Shown: piece after piece, positions 1 to 7,100 of the stretch
Layout of the letters: each line of letters opens with the position of its first letter
Numbering within the stretch: the stretch's first letter is position 1
NCBI GenBank assembly: GCA_903819605.1
Contig: CAIJEA010000687.1
Span: 1-15,204 of the forward strand
DNA length: 15,204 bases
Source: an uncultured cyanobacterium
GTDB taxonomy: Bacteria; Cyanobacteriota; Cyanobacteriia; Pseudanabaenales; Pseudanabaenaceae
Reading direction: 5' to 3'
Notes under the pieces: model-generated
The model's input: the letters and a program-made list of their open reading frames with translations, nothing else
Databases searched by the model: none
What the model was told of the DNA's origin: nothing
Position numbers and translations under genes: made by a program

Positions 1-171
1 AAACTGAGCAGATTTGAGAGACAAGTCAGACATGCAGCAATTACCGATCAAACGAATCACAAGAAAAAAATTTAAAAGTCTTGCGAAGCAAGGCTTTTAA
101 ATTTTTTTCTTGTGATTCGTTTGAGCGGTAATTGCTGCATGTCTGACTTGTCTCTCAAAGCTGCTCAGTTT
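1..171. repeat. 171-bp near-perfect palindrome (long hairpin element)
   Basis: Bases 1-84 pair with bases 88-171, centred on base 86. I matched the arms base by base and found only three mismatches (12/160, 47/125, 79/93). The centre is GCGAAGC (83-89). Because pairing begins at the first base of the window, the element may continue to the left. It contains CAATTACCGATCAA at 38-51, which recurs at 7003-7016 in another hairpin. Each arm read inward has one frame open to a TAA in the inner stem, but the arm differences do not look like selection on protein. If transcribed it would form a stem of about 84 bp, far longer than a terminator needs. Function unknown. Confidence 0.9.
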
Positions 172-499
172 CTTGACTAGATTCGCCTTGGTTATCGCAC
201 TGATCCTCAGGGGCAATGTGTTCTCGCTAATTTCCCTTGCTCTCCCTTCATGCTTACCTTTCCGAAAATTAAACCACCTTTCTTCCCAGCAAATAATTAG
301 GGGTATGGCGAAGCCGCGCTCCCCTAATTATTCACTTTATAATGCCCATTCTTTTGTTCGGAAGGGAGTAACCTAGATGCGGTAATACAAATGTGAGTAA
401 ATTTGAGAATCGTAGCAAAATTTGAACTAATTACATGTTGCTTAGTCTTTACGAGAAACAATTGTGTCATAGTTTTCTAACGACTTTAGGTAATCAACT
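172..499. other. Intergenic region upstream of aroE
   Basis: This 328-base stretch lies between the long palindrome and aroE. It contains one clear hairpin (292-332). A 67-codon plus-strand frame starting at 173 and a minus-strand frame of about 77 codons without an ATG both cross the hairpin and resemble no protein I know, so I do not call either. The last 120 bases are AT-rich and presumably contain the aroE promoter and leader, but I could not pick a convincing -35/-10 pair. There is no strong ribosome binding site before the aroE ATG. Confidence 0.6.
292..332. repeat. Hairpin repeat with GCGAAGC near its tip
   Basis: AATAATTAGGGG (292-303) is exactly complementary to CCCCTAATTATT (321-332), giving a 12-bp stem. 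The 17-base interval contains GCGAAGC at 308-314 followed by CGCG. There is no T-run directly after the stem, so it is not a textbook terminator. The tip sequence matches those of the hairpins at 1-171 and, on the other strand, 10383-10425, although the stems are unrelated. This suggests a dispersed palindromic repeat family. Confidence 0.75.
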
Positions 500-1381
500 A
501 TGAGCGGGAGTGTCTCAGGGACAACCAAAATTTTAGGCGTGATGGGATTCCCCGTCAGTCATAGCCTTTCGCCAATTATGCATAATGCCGCGATCGCAGC
601 GATGGGACTGGACTATACCTATGTGCCGTTTCCGATACCCGTAGAAGATTTACCTGCGGCGATCGCAGGACTGAAAGCGATTCAATCGGTGCAGGGCTTC
701 AATTTAACGATTCCCCACAAAGTTGAAGTGATCCCTTTGCTTGATGAAATTATGCCGATTGCCAAGGCTGTCGGCGCAGTCAATACGGTCAAACGCGTTG
801 AAAATCGTTGGGTCGGCACAAATACAGACGTAGCAGGTTTTTTGGAACCACTCAAGCTGCTTGAGTGTGGTTGGAAACTCAGACCTGCTCTTGTCCTAGG
901 TAGTGGTGGTGCAGCGAAGGCTGTTGTCGCCGCTTGTTTAGAATTGGGCTGTCCTGTGATTCATGTCGTGGGACGCGATCCCAAGAAGATGAAAAAATTT
1001 CACGGAGCGATGACTAGCCAACTCCATGATTACAATCTACGAGTTCATCCTTGGGCATCAATCCCCCATTTGCTAGAAGTGGCAGGAATTGTGATTAATG
1101 CCACGCCGATTGGGATGGCAGGCGATCCCAATACACCGATCACTGAGGCGGAGATGGATTTATTACCCGACTATGCGATCGTCTATGACCTGATATATAC
1201 TCCTCGACCAACCAAATTTTTGCAAATGGCATCCGCTAGGGGACTCAAAGCAATTGATGGTTTAGAAATGTTAATTAATCAAGGAGCCATTGGTCTTGAG
1301 TGGTGGCTAGATCAACCTGTTCCCATTGAAATTATGCGACAAGCTTTACTTCAGCATCTAGTCAATAAGGCTCCTGCTTAA
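500..1381 (+). CDS. aroE: Shikimate dehydrogenase (NADP+)
   Basis: Shikimate dehydrogenase reduces 3-dehydroshikimate to shikimate with NADPH in the cytosolic shikimate pathway to aromatic amino acids. The 293-residue protein has the family motifs in order: SHSLSP (residues 20-25) for substrate binding, NLTIPHK with the catalytic lysine K74, GAVNT (92-96), GTNTD with D110, and the nucleotide-binding loop GSGGAA (134-139). Towards the C-terminus are DLIYTP and DGLEMLINQGA, both typical of AroE. Length is slightly above the usual 270-290 because of a short N-terminal extension. The ATG at 500 is used because the conserved KILGVMGFP start of the fold follows at once. It stands alone on the plus strand and converges on the CPBP gene 54 bases downstream. 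All key residues are present. Confidence 0.95.
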   Translation: MSGSVSGTTKILGVMGFPVSHSLSPIMHNAAIAAMGLDYTYVPFPIPVEDLPAAIAGLKAIQSVQGFNLTIPHKVEVIPLLDEIMPIAKAVGAVNTVKRVENRWVGTNTDVAGFLEPLKLLECGWKLRPALVLGSGGAAKAVVAACLELGCPVIHVVGRDPKKMKKFHGAMTSQLHDYNLRVHPWASIPHLLEVAGIVINATPIGMAGDPNTPITEAEMDLLPDYAIVYDLIYTPRPTKFLQMASARGLKAIDGLEMLINQGAIGLEWWLDQPVPIEIMRQALLQHLVNKAPA

Positions 1382-1435
1382 ATATCTCAATCTTCAATAT
1401 GACTAGCGTAGAATCCTTCTGCTTAAAGCTTTAGC

Positions 1436-2044
1436 CTATGCAATTGTTTTAGACTGCTTCCATTTCCAAATTATCCCCGAAAGCGAATTAGTGAGAACAT
1501 GGGCTACGATCGCTGACAAAAGATTGCCTGTATACATGGTAACTGCTCCGAGCATCATGCCAACTGCGATCGCCCAGACTGTATAAGATAAATGCTTAGC
1601 ACTTGCCATATGTAGCGCCCCGAATACGACGCTGGTAATAATTAAAGCAATCCCATTCATCCCAAGTGCTGGTAAAGCAACGCCCCGAAAGAGCATTTCT
1701 TCACTAAGACCTGGTAATAAACCTAACCAAATTAAATCGATTGGTTCTAGGGGTTTAAGAACCATTTCTAAATATTCTTGAGCTGCAATACGGTAACTTT
1801 CCCACACTTCATATATTAAACTGCTGAGTAATGCCACTCCTAAGCCTATCCCTACACCGATCGCAGCATGTTCTGCTTGCCAATAGAGTGGAACCATTGG
1901 GATAGTAGTTAAGTAAACCCAACCTTTGGAAATTGCCAAGAAGATAATTGCGGTGACAGCCATCGCAATTAAAACTTGCGATCGCGATAAAGTATCGTTC
2001 TTTTTTTCTTGAGTTGGTCTAGGAGCTTGGGAAAATATAGACAT
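1436..2044 (-). CDS. CPBP family intramembrane metalloprotease
   Basis: A 202-residue, strongly hydrophobic protein with about five or six membrane segments, of the CPBP (CAAX protease and bacteriocin-processing, formerly Abi) family. The diagnostic motifs are present: EEMLFR (115-120) with the paired glutamates, FGALHM with H145 in a following helix, and AHVLTNS with H182 and N186. Known members are intramembrane glutamic or metal-dependent peptidases involved in prenyl-protein processing, bacteriocin self-immunity or membrane-protein maturation; the substrate here is unknown. The first 20 residues are polar and cytosolic-looking. It is 80 bases downstream of the aminotransferase on the same strand, so co-transcription is possible, but no functional tie is evident. 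The ATG at 2044 gives the full first membrane segment. Confidence 0.88.
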   Translation of the reverse strand: MSIFSQAPRPTQEKKNDTLSRSQVLIAMAVTAIIFLAISKGWVYLTTIPMVPLYWQAEHAAIGVGIGLGVALLSSLIYEVWESYRIAAQEYLEMVLKPLEPIDLIWLGLLPGLSEEMLFRGVALPALGMNGIALIITSVVFGALHMASAKHLSYTVWAIAVGMMLGAVTMYTGNLLSAIVAHVLTNSLSGIIWKWKQSKTIA

Positions 2045-2124
2045 GGCAGAAGCCTTATAGATTAAATATTTGATTATTTTGAGAATTGCGGTAATTGTTA
2101 ATGAAGACTTATTCTGGAAGTTCT

Positions 2125-3375
2125 TTAAGCAAAGGTTTCGATCATTGAGACAAGGCGATCGATATCAGAAGTAGTAGTCAGATAATGCACCGATGCTCTT
2201 AAGCAGTCTGGGGCAGGGAGAGCACGGATATAGATTTGGTGTTCAAATTCTAGGTGCTTGGCTATAAGGGCATGGGGCTTTTGCGCGATCGCATTTTTAG
2301 ATAATTCCTTGTCAATAGTGAAGGATACTAAGCCTGATTCTGGTGGCAATTGGCGCACACAAGAAATATGGGGTAAAGCATTTAGTTTTTGCCATAAAAG
2401 TTGGCTTAATTGACAAATACGTTCATAGCGCTGTTGTTGTGTGCCCCAAGCATTGGCATGGGCGATCGCAATCCGTAGAGCCTCATAGAGTGCATAGGTT
2501 GAACTTGCTACCTCAAACTTTGCACCATCTTTACGCCATTGCGGAATGGGATTTTTGCCAGTTAGCCCACGCCAACCGACAAACACAGGCTCGATTTCAT
2601 CAAAAACTTCGGGGCGGATATATAAAGCTCCTAATCCGAGCGGAGCGCACCACCATTTATGAGTTGTAAATGCATAAAAGTCCGCCGCAATATCCTCAAG
2701 GTTGAGCGGCAGAACGCCGACTGACTGAGCAGCATCGACGGCAACTAATACATGACGATCGTGACAAGCCTTAGTGATCGCTTTTAATGGCAAAACCTGT
2801 CCTGTGTTCCAACAAACGTGACTAAGCATCACCATGCGAGTTTTGGGCTGCAAATGCTGAACCAATAATTCGCAAACTAATTCGTCATCTTTGCCATTGG
2901 CGCTACTGTTACGAGTATTGGTGAGTGGGAAATAGTCGATTTTGATGCCAAACCTTTTTTGGATTTGAACTGCGCTAGCAATAATTCCGGGATGTTCGCA
3001 ATCAGATAGTAATAAGCGATCGCCTTGTTGCCAGTCCAATGCCCAAAGAGCAATATTGCAACCAACCGTTGTATTTTCAGTAAGGGTGATTGTTGATGGG
3101 CTGACCTGAAATTCTTGCGCGATTGCTGCCTTAGTTGCCTCATATTCTGCCATCATCCAATCTCCAGCAGCATTGGAGAAACATCCAAGCTCTTCGATGT
3201 GATGGAAATTTTTAGCGATCGCATCTAAAGCTGCGCCACATAATACCCCCTGTCCACCATAGTTAAAATAAGTGCGATTTTCGATCCCTAAAGCAGGAAA
3301 GTGCGATCGATGCGTCAAAATATCTATGTCGCGATCGCGCTTTAAAGTGTCAGAAAAAGCTGCTGAAGAAATCAA
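2125..3375 (-). CDS. Class V aminotransferase-fold PLP enzyme, cystine C-S lyase-like
   Basis: About 416 residues with the fold of class V aminotransferases and cysteine desulfurases. Numbering from the chosen start, the likely PLP lysine is K240 in THKWWCAP, and VDAAQ carries the ring-nitrogen aspartate D214. FNYGGQG near the N-terminus, TVGCNIALW, LLLSDCEHPGI and CWNTGQVLPL closely match what I recall of cyanobacterial L-cysteine/cystine C-S lyases (C-DES type, Synechocystis slr2143). Those enzymes release sulfane sulfur from cystine and can supply Fe-S cluster assembly. I infer that function; a generic isopenicillin-N-epimerase-like or desulfurase annotation is the alternative. I see no ATG near the start: of two TTG codons, the one at 3375 lies 6 bases after AGGAG, while the one at 3381 touches it, so I chose 3375. 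Sulfur transfer to the moeB product is not indicated by context. Confidence 0.8.
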   Translation of the reverse strand: MISSAAFSDTLKRDRDIDILTHRSHFPALGIENRTYFNYGGQGVLCGAALDAIAKNFHHIEELGCFSNAAGDWMMAEYEATKAAIAQEFQVSPSTITLTENTTVGCNIALWALDWQQGDRLLLSDCEHPGIIASAVQIQKRFGIKIDYFPLTNTRNSSANGKDDELVCELLVQHLQPKTRMVMLSHVCWNTGQVLPLKAITKACHDRHVLVAVDAAQSVGVLPLNLEDIAADFYAFTTHKWWCAPLGLGALYIRPEVFDEIEPVFVGWRGLTGKNPIPQWRKDGAKFEVASSTYALYEALRIAIAHANAWGTQQQRYERICQLSQLLWQKLNALPHISCVRQLPPESGLVSFTIDKELSKNAIAQKPHALIAKHLEFEHQIYIRALPAPDCLRASVHYLTTTSDIDRLVSMIETFA

Positions 3376-3381
3376 AACCAA

Positions 3382-3386
3382 CTCCT
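3382..3386 (-). promoter_or_regulatory. Ribosome binding site deciding a TTG start
   Basis: On the minus strand AGGAG is followed by TTGGTT and then TTG. A six-base spacer favours the second TTG (3375-3373) as the start of the cystine-lyase-like gene; the first TTG is directly adjacent to the site and is unlikely to be used. I see no ATG in frame close to this point. Confidence 0.6.
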
Positions 3387-3485
3387 ACAAAAATATTCAG
3401 CTACAACCTATTCTATAACTACTTGCAACCAAGTAAAAATAAGGCAAGCTAAGATCCAACGCTCGATCGTGACGCTAGAATATCA

Positions 3486-4076
3486 ATGTTGTCTTTCCGT
3501 TACAACTCCATGATTTCCACCATTCAGCGCCATTACAGTCTCGATGAATATCGCGCGATCGCTGATATCTCTGAAGAAAAATGTGAGTACCACGATGGAG
3601 AAATTATTTCAATGACTGGTGGAACTGTTAAACATAGCCGTATTAGTCGAAATATTCTAAATCTTCTCGATAACAAGCTGAGAGACACGAACTTTGAAGC
3701 AATTAACAATGATTTACGGCTGTGGATTTCTGATTATCGTCGTGGTGTATACCCAGATGCGATGGTTTTTGATGGGGCATTACAATTTAACGGCGATCGC
3801 GAGGATGAAGTTTTAAATCCGCTTTTAATTGTGGAAGTGCTTTCCCCATCAACGGAAGAATACGATCGCACAGATAAGTTTCGGGTGTATCGATCCATTC
3901 CTAGTTTTTGCGAATATCTATTAATCCGCCAAAATAAAGTTTTTGTAGAACACTATAGTAAGCAAGGAGAATATTGGACATATAGTGATTTTGATGGTTT
4001 AGATCAGTCAATTGTATTGAAATCTGTAAATATTGAATTAGCGATCGCAGAAATCTATCGCAACATTGAGTTTTAA
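3486..4076 (+). CDS. Uma2 family (DUF820) endonuclease-like protein
   Basis: A 196-residue protein of the Uma2/DUF820 family, a PD-(D/E)XK nuclease-fold group with many paralogues in cyanobacteria and no settled role. The N-terminal signature SLDEYRAIAD, EYHDGEI with E39, the putative metal ligands D91 (YPDAMVF) and E117 (LLIVEVLSPST), and the following EYDRTDKFRVYRSIPS are all typical. The C-terminal FCEYLLIRQNKVFVEHY strand region is also normal for the family, and the length is standard. The start could be the ATG at 3486 or the one at 3510; neither has a strong ribosome binding site, and the second begins closer to the usual family start. It is divergent from the aminotransferase. The catalytic residues appear intact, so it is probably not a pseudogene. 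Confidence 0.88.
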   Translation: MLSFRYNSMISTIQRHYSLDEYRAIADISEEKCEYHDGEIISMTGGTVKHSRISRNILNLLDNKLRDTNFEAINNDLRLWISDYRRGVYPDAMVFDGALQFNGDREDEVLNPLLIVEVLSPSTEEYDRTDKFRVYRSIPSFCEYLLIRQNKVFVEHYSKQGEYWTYSDFDGLDQSIVLKSVNIELAIAEIYRNIEF

Positions 4077-4125
4077 AGATAAATAGGGCATTATTCTTAG
4101 ATATCACTACTTGCAGAGAAAAATA

Positions 4126-4353
4126 ATGGTATCTAGTCTTAAATATTTGACGACGAACCCCATATCCAAAAAACTGAAATTTTTACCCTATGCTGTAGTG
4201 GGGATCTCAGTATTTACTCTTAATGCCCATCCAGACATCAACCCGTACCTGCAAATTTATATAACGCTGCTTGAAGCCAAACTTGGAATAGTCTTGGTGT
4301 ACTTATTGAGCAAAAAGGTGGGAAAGCTCAGTAAAGAAAAACATTCAACTTAG
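4126..4353 (+). CDS. Small hypothetical membrane protein
   Basis: A 75-residue protein I do not recognise. It has a basic N-terminus (about residues 5-18, rich in K) followed by a hydrophobic segment (FLPYAVVGISVFTL) and a second hydrophobic stretch (LGIVLVYLLS) before a lysine-rich tail. The pattern fits a two-pass inner-membrane or thylakoid protein with both ends basic. I use the ATG at 4126, preceded by GAGAAAAATA, instead of the upstream TTG at 4111. It follows the Uma2-family gene by 49 bases on the same strand and could be co-transcribed. It could be a chance frame, but the start context, membrane pattern and spacing make a real gene more likely. Confidence 0.5.
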   Translation: MVSSLKYLTTNPISKKLKFLPYAVVGISVFTLNAHPDINPYLQIYITLLEAKLGIVLVYLLSKKVGKLSKEKHST

Positions 4354-4503
4354 TGAGACTTGTTCTGATCGAGTAGCTAAGTATAAATTATGACGCTTTG
4401 CGCTTAAATAATGATTGATTAATATACTTGCTAAAAGTATGACTTAGTCCTAACTTCTAAGTAGCGCTCAATTTCAACAATAAAACAAACAAGGGAAATA
4501 GTT

Positions 4504-4839
4504 ATGAAGACTAGAACTAGTACAATTCTTTGGTGCTTCTTTTTAGGAGCATTTGGAGCGCACAAATTTTATCTTGGGCAAACAGGATGGGGGGTGCTTT
4601 ATTTACTGTTTTGCTGGACAGGGATTCCATCGATTGCCGCATTTATTGAGTTCATTATGCTACTCGTAATGTCTGACGAAGAATTTAACCGTAAATTTAA
4701 TGCTGGTGCGACTCAGGCTACAGCATCAGTTAAAGACTCGACAACTGCGCTAGCTGATCTAAAAAAGCTCTATGATGATGGAGTAATCACTGCTGAAGAG
4801 TATGAAGAAAAGCGGAAAAAGCTACTTAAGAATATTTAG
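4504..4839 (+). CDS. TM2 domain protein with C-terminal SHOCT domain
   Basis: 111 residues. The N-terminal half is a TM2 domain: a first membrane segment with the signature WCFFLGAFGAHKFYLG (residues 10-25), then GWGVLYLL and a second membrane segment ending near residue 55. The C-terminal 28 residues (LKKLYDDGVITAEEYEEKRKKLL) are a SHOCT motif, a short helical module often found at the ends of membrane-associated proteins and thought to mediate oligomerisation. A flexible Ala/Thr-rich linker joins the two. No enzymatic function is known for this arrangement. The start is supported by AAGGGA eight bases or so before the ATG. A hairpin directly downstream (4849-4911) probably ends the transcript. 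Confidence 0.9.
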   Translation: MKTRTSTILWCFFLGAFGAHKFYLGQTGWGVLYLLFCWTGIPSIAAFIEFIMLLVMSDEEFNRKFNAGATQATASVKDSTTALADLKKLYDDGVITAEEYEEKRKKLLKNI

Positions 4840-4848
4840 CTTTCATAA

Positions 4849-4911
4849 TTAGTGATTAGCTTTTAGCTATGGCTAATTTGTTGGTCATCAGCTAAAAAAG
4901 CTAATCACTAA
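4849..4911 (+). terminator. Hairpin after the TM2-SHOCT gene
   Basis: TTAGTGATTAGCTTTT (4849-4864) pairs with AAAAGCTAATCACTAA (4896-4911), 16 perfect pairs, and AGCT (65-68) can extend the stem with AGCT (4890-4893) across a two-base bulge. It starts 10 bases after the stop codon. The downstream side is AAGCTAGTC and not a T-run, so it is an imperfect intrinsic terminator and may instead protect the 3' end or be another dispersed hairpin repeat. Confidence 0.6.
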
Positions 4912-4950
4912 AAGCTAGTCAATACATAAACAGTAATCACTTTAGTTACT

Positions 4951-5649
4951 ATGTCTCAACCTTCATGGTTCGATCAAACGCCATCATGGGTTTGGTGGTC
5001 ATTTTGTCCATTCCTAGGCGGTGCTGCCATTGCCTATGCTGGCGTAAAGTCTGGCTATAGCATCTGGATTGGCATTGGCGCAGGATTTGTTGCAGCCTCG
5101 ATCATACTGCCCTCATCTAGCTTTTGGTCACTTCTTTGGTTTGCCCAAATTGGCACAGCCTTTGCTCTCAAGCGTCAATACCTAACTAGAACCTATCCCA
5201 AAAATCTGCCACTACCAGAAGACCCACAACTATTTGCTGCAATTGCTGCTGGTCGCCCTAAAATTGACATCAATAGTTGCTCTAAAAATGACTTAGTAAA
5301 TGTTTTAGGCTTACCGATTGTCTATGCCAATGATATTGACTCCTTGAGAGCTGAAGGACATATTTTTACTAGCCTTGAGGAACTACACGACATCTTTGAA
5401 ATTCCTAATGCACTGCTAAAAAAAATTGAGCCTATAGTAGTTTTTAACTATGACTATCGTCAAGAGTCAGGTTATTCATGGAAACGGATTAACTCAATGA
5501 CTACCGATGACTTAATTGGCTTAGGTTTGGAGCCAAATGTTGCAGATGCGATCGCTAAAGAGCGACAGCTACATGGAGAATTCAAATCTGTTATGGATAT
5601 TAAAAAACGGACTGGAATTCCTTTTAGTGCCTATCGGCATCTTACCTAA
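4951..5649 (+). CDS. Membrane-anchored helix-hairpin-helix protein
   Basis: 232 residues in two parts. Residues about 13-75 form two or three membrane segments rich in Gly, Ala, Trp and Ile. Residues 103-232 look like two ComEA/UvrC-type helix-hairpin-helix units: KIDINSCSKNDLVNVLGLP begins the first, in the style of ComEA (IDINTAS-x-EL-x-x-LPGI), and WKRINSMTTDDLIGLGLEP begins the second. HhH units normally bind DNA backbone without sequence preference, and a membrane anchor suggests DNA uptake or DNA at the membrane, but here the canonical GIG hairpin glycines are largely replaced (for example LGLPIVYAN), so DNA binding is uncertain. It has its own start 111 bases after the TM2 gene with no strong ribosome binding site. 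Function is not established. Confidence 0.75.
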   Translation: MSQPSWFDQTPSWVWWSFCPFLGGAAIAYAGVKSGYSIWIGIGAGFVAASIILPSSSFWSLLWFAQIGTAFALKRQYLTRTYPKNLPLPEDPQLFAAIAAGRPKIDINSCSKNDLVNVLGLPIVYANDIDSLRAEGHIFTSLEELHDIFEIPNALLKKIEPIVVFNYDYRQESGYSWKRINSMTTDDLIGLGLEPNVADAIAKERQLHGEFKSVMDIKKRTGIPFSAYRHLT

Positions 5650-5666
5650 ATATGAAATCTACAAAG

Positions 5667-5693
5667 TAGGGGTGGTAATTATTACGACCCCTA
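5667..5693 (+). terminator. Short hairpin between HhH and pentapeptide genes
   Basis: TAGGGGT (5667-5673) pairs with ACCCCTA (5687-5693), and after one mismatch GTAA pairs with TTAC, for about 11 pairs with a three-base loop. It lies 18 bases after the stop of the HhH gene and 36 bases before the next start. The following bases (TTCTATAGGTTTC) are only weakly T-rich, so termination would be partial at best. Confidence 0.5.
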
Positions 5694-5728
5694 TTCTATA
5701 GGTTTCTTCTCACCACAAGAGGTTTACT

Positions 5729-6937
5729 ATGTCACTTTTTAGAACTTCTCTGAAAGAAAGCTTAGATAAACACAAGCTATGGTTAGAGAGTCATGGAGAG
5801 GCGGGGCAACGATTTAATATGGCTGGGGCTAGCTTTGAACAAATTGATTTAAGAAAAGCTAACTTGATCAAAGCTAACCTTAGTGGCACTAATCTCAGCG
5901 AAGCTAACTTAAGCGAAGCCGATCTGCATGAAGCGATTTTGTTTGGTGCAAATCTAAATGGGGCTAATTTAGATGGAGTCAATCTTAGTGGGGCATCTCT
6001 TAGTGGCGCAGAACTTCAAGGTGCGAGTCTTCAAAAAGCAGTTTTGCGCGAAGCTATTCTTTGTGAAGCAAATCTAAATAGTGCAAATTTTAGCAATGCA
6101 GATTTGCACAAAGCCAATTTTAGTCTTGGATTACCAGAATTCATCAAAGCTAAAAAGATACAGGCGCTATTAAGCGGAGCTAAGGTTTCTTCTGTTGATT
6201 TCTATCAAACGAATCTTAAGGAATCCAATCTTAGTGGGGCAAACCTTAGTGAAGCGAATCTGGATTTTGCCGATTTGTATGCGGCGAATCTCAGTGGAGC
6301 GAATCTAAGCCAAGCAAAACTATTTGCAGCCAATCTTAATCATGCTGATTTATCTAACGCAAATTTCTATGGGGCAGATCTATTTCGAGTAAAAGCTTGT
6401 GATGCTAATTTTAGTTTGGCAAATTTAACGGATGCCTGTATTGAAGAATGGATAATTGATTCTGATACAAAATTTGATGGTGTTAATTGCCAATCGATTT
6501 ATTTGAAGCATGTGCTCCGAACCCTACCTGACTACATTCTCAGAAAATATTGCGATCGCCGTCCTTTTAATTCCAAAGCGACTTTTGCTCAAGGCGATTT
6601 TATAAAATTGATTAGAAGAGGTAATCTAGTTTCTGAATTAGAAAGTCAAGGATCTGATATTCTTCAGCAAAGAGTTGTTATAGAAGAACTCCATCAGATT
6701 TTTGAATATTTGTCTGAACTATATTCTCATCGTTATGCTGATGCCTCGGCAAGCGATCTCCAAACACTTTTAAGGCTAGAAATTTGCTATCAAGCGAAAA
6801 TAGAACCAGCTTTTAGATTAAGATTAATTGAGGCATTTGGCACATCAGCCAATCAGGAATTAATTCACCTATTGACCGATAACCCTTTTGTGCAGATTTC
6901 GCAAGAGACTATTCAAGAATGGCTCTCTAAAGAATAG
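5729..6937 (+). CDS. Pentapeptide-repeat protein with C-terminal helical domain
   Basis: 402 residues. From about residue 30 to 245 the sequence is built of A(N/D)Lxx pentapeptides (ANLSG, ADLHE, ANLNG), which fold as a right-handed quadrilateral beta-helix. Two blocks are separated by a non-repeat insert at about 130-152 containing FIKAKKIQALLSG. The last 140 residues (from about TLPDYIL) are not repeats; they look alpha-helical and hold ELHQIFEYLSELY and a leucine-rich end. The N-terminal 25 residues form a short helix (SLKESLDKHKLWLESHG). Pentapeptide proteins are abundant in cyanobacteria and mostly of unknown role; some mimic DNA and bind gyrase, but nothing here points to that. No signal peptide, so cytosolic. 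CAAGAGG about 10 bases before the ATG serves as ribosome binding site. Confidence 0.92.
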   Translation: MSLFRTSLKESLDKHKLWLESHGEAGQRFNMAGASFEQIDLRKANLIKANLSGTNLSEANLSEADLHEAILFGANLNGANLDGVNLSGASLSGAELQGASLQKAVLREAILCEANLNSANFSNADLHKANFSLGLPEFIKAKKIQALLSGAKVSSVDFYQTNLKESNLSGANLSEANLDFADLYAANLSGANLSQAKLFAANLNHADLSNANFYGADLFRVKACDANFSLANLTDACIEEWIIDSDTKFDGVNCQSIYLKHVLRTLPDYILRKYCDRRPFNSKATFAQGDFIKLIRRGNLVSELESQGSDILQQRVVIEELHQIFEYLSELYSHRYADASASDLQTLLRLEICYQAKIEPAFRLRLIEAFGTSANQELIHLLTDNPFVQISQETIQEWLSKE

Positions 6938-7002
6938 AGAGATTGCAATGGAACCCATCTGCCCTGTAGAGCTTTTACATTCCCTTATATTCCCTTTTAC
7001 AA

Positions 7003-7087
7003 CAATTACCGATCAACCACAAGAAGAACCTTGAAAGTGTTGCCTTGCAACGCTTTCAAGGTTCTTCTTGATTAGGGTTTGAGAGCA
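7003..7087. repeat. Hairpin element related to the 1-171 palindrome
   Basis: The core is a 24-bp stem (7020-7043 with 7047-7070, one G-T pair, loop CTT). Outside the stem, CAATTACCGATCAA (7003-7016) is identical to bases 38-51 and is followed in both by CACAAGAA. On the right, CTTG then ATT and TTTGAG match the other arm of the first element. The inner stems differ (GAACCTTGAAAG here, AAAATTTAAAAG there). It sits between convergent genes, 30 bases after the kinase stop in the kinase's own direction, so it may also serve as a two-way terminator, though T-runs are lacking. Confidence 0.75.
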
Positions 7088-7100
7088 AAGCGCTATAGGT

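Noticed and set aside
99..330. Minus-strand frame of about 77 codons from the 292-332 hairpin into the palindrome
   Set aside because: No ATG, crosses two repeats, no recognisable protein; treated as a chance frame (see the finding on open palindrome arms).
173..376. 67-codon plus-strand frame after the long palindrome
   Set aside because: Passes through the 292-332 hairpin, has no family resemblance, no good ribosome binding site and odd composition.
3486..4076. Uma2-family gene as part of a restriction or toxin system
   Set aside because: No methylase, antitoxin or partner gene next to it; the family is common and scattered in cyanobacteria.
5791..5982. Minus-strand repetitive frame opposite the pentapeptide gene
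   Set aside because: The shadow of the repeat codons; no start site support.
6948..7034. 28-codon frame after the pentapeptide gene, ATG preceded by AGAGAG
   Set aside because: Its end is made of the hairpin repeat, it is very short and has no other support.
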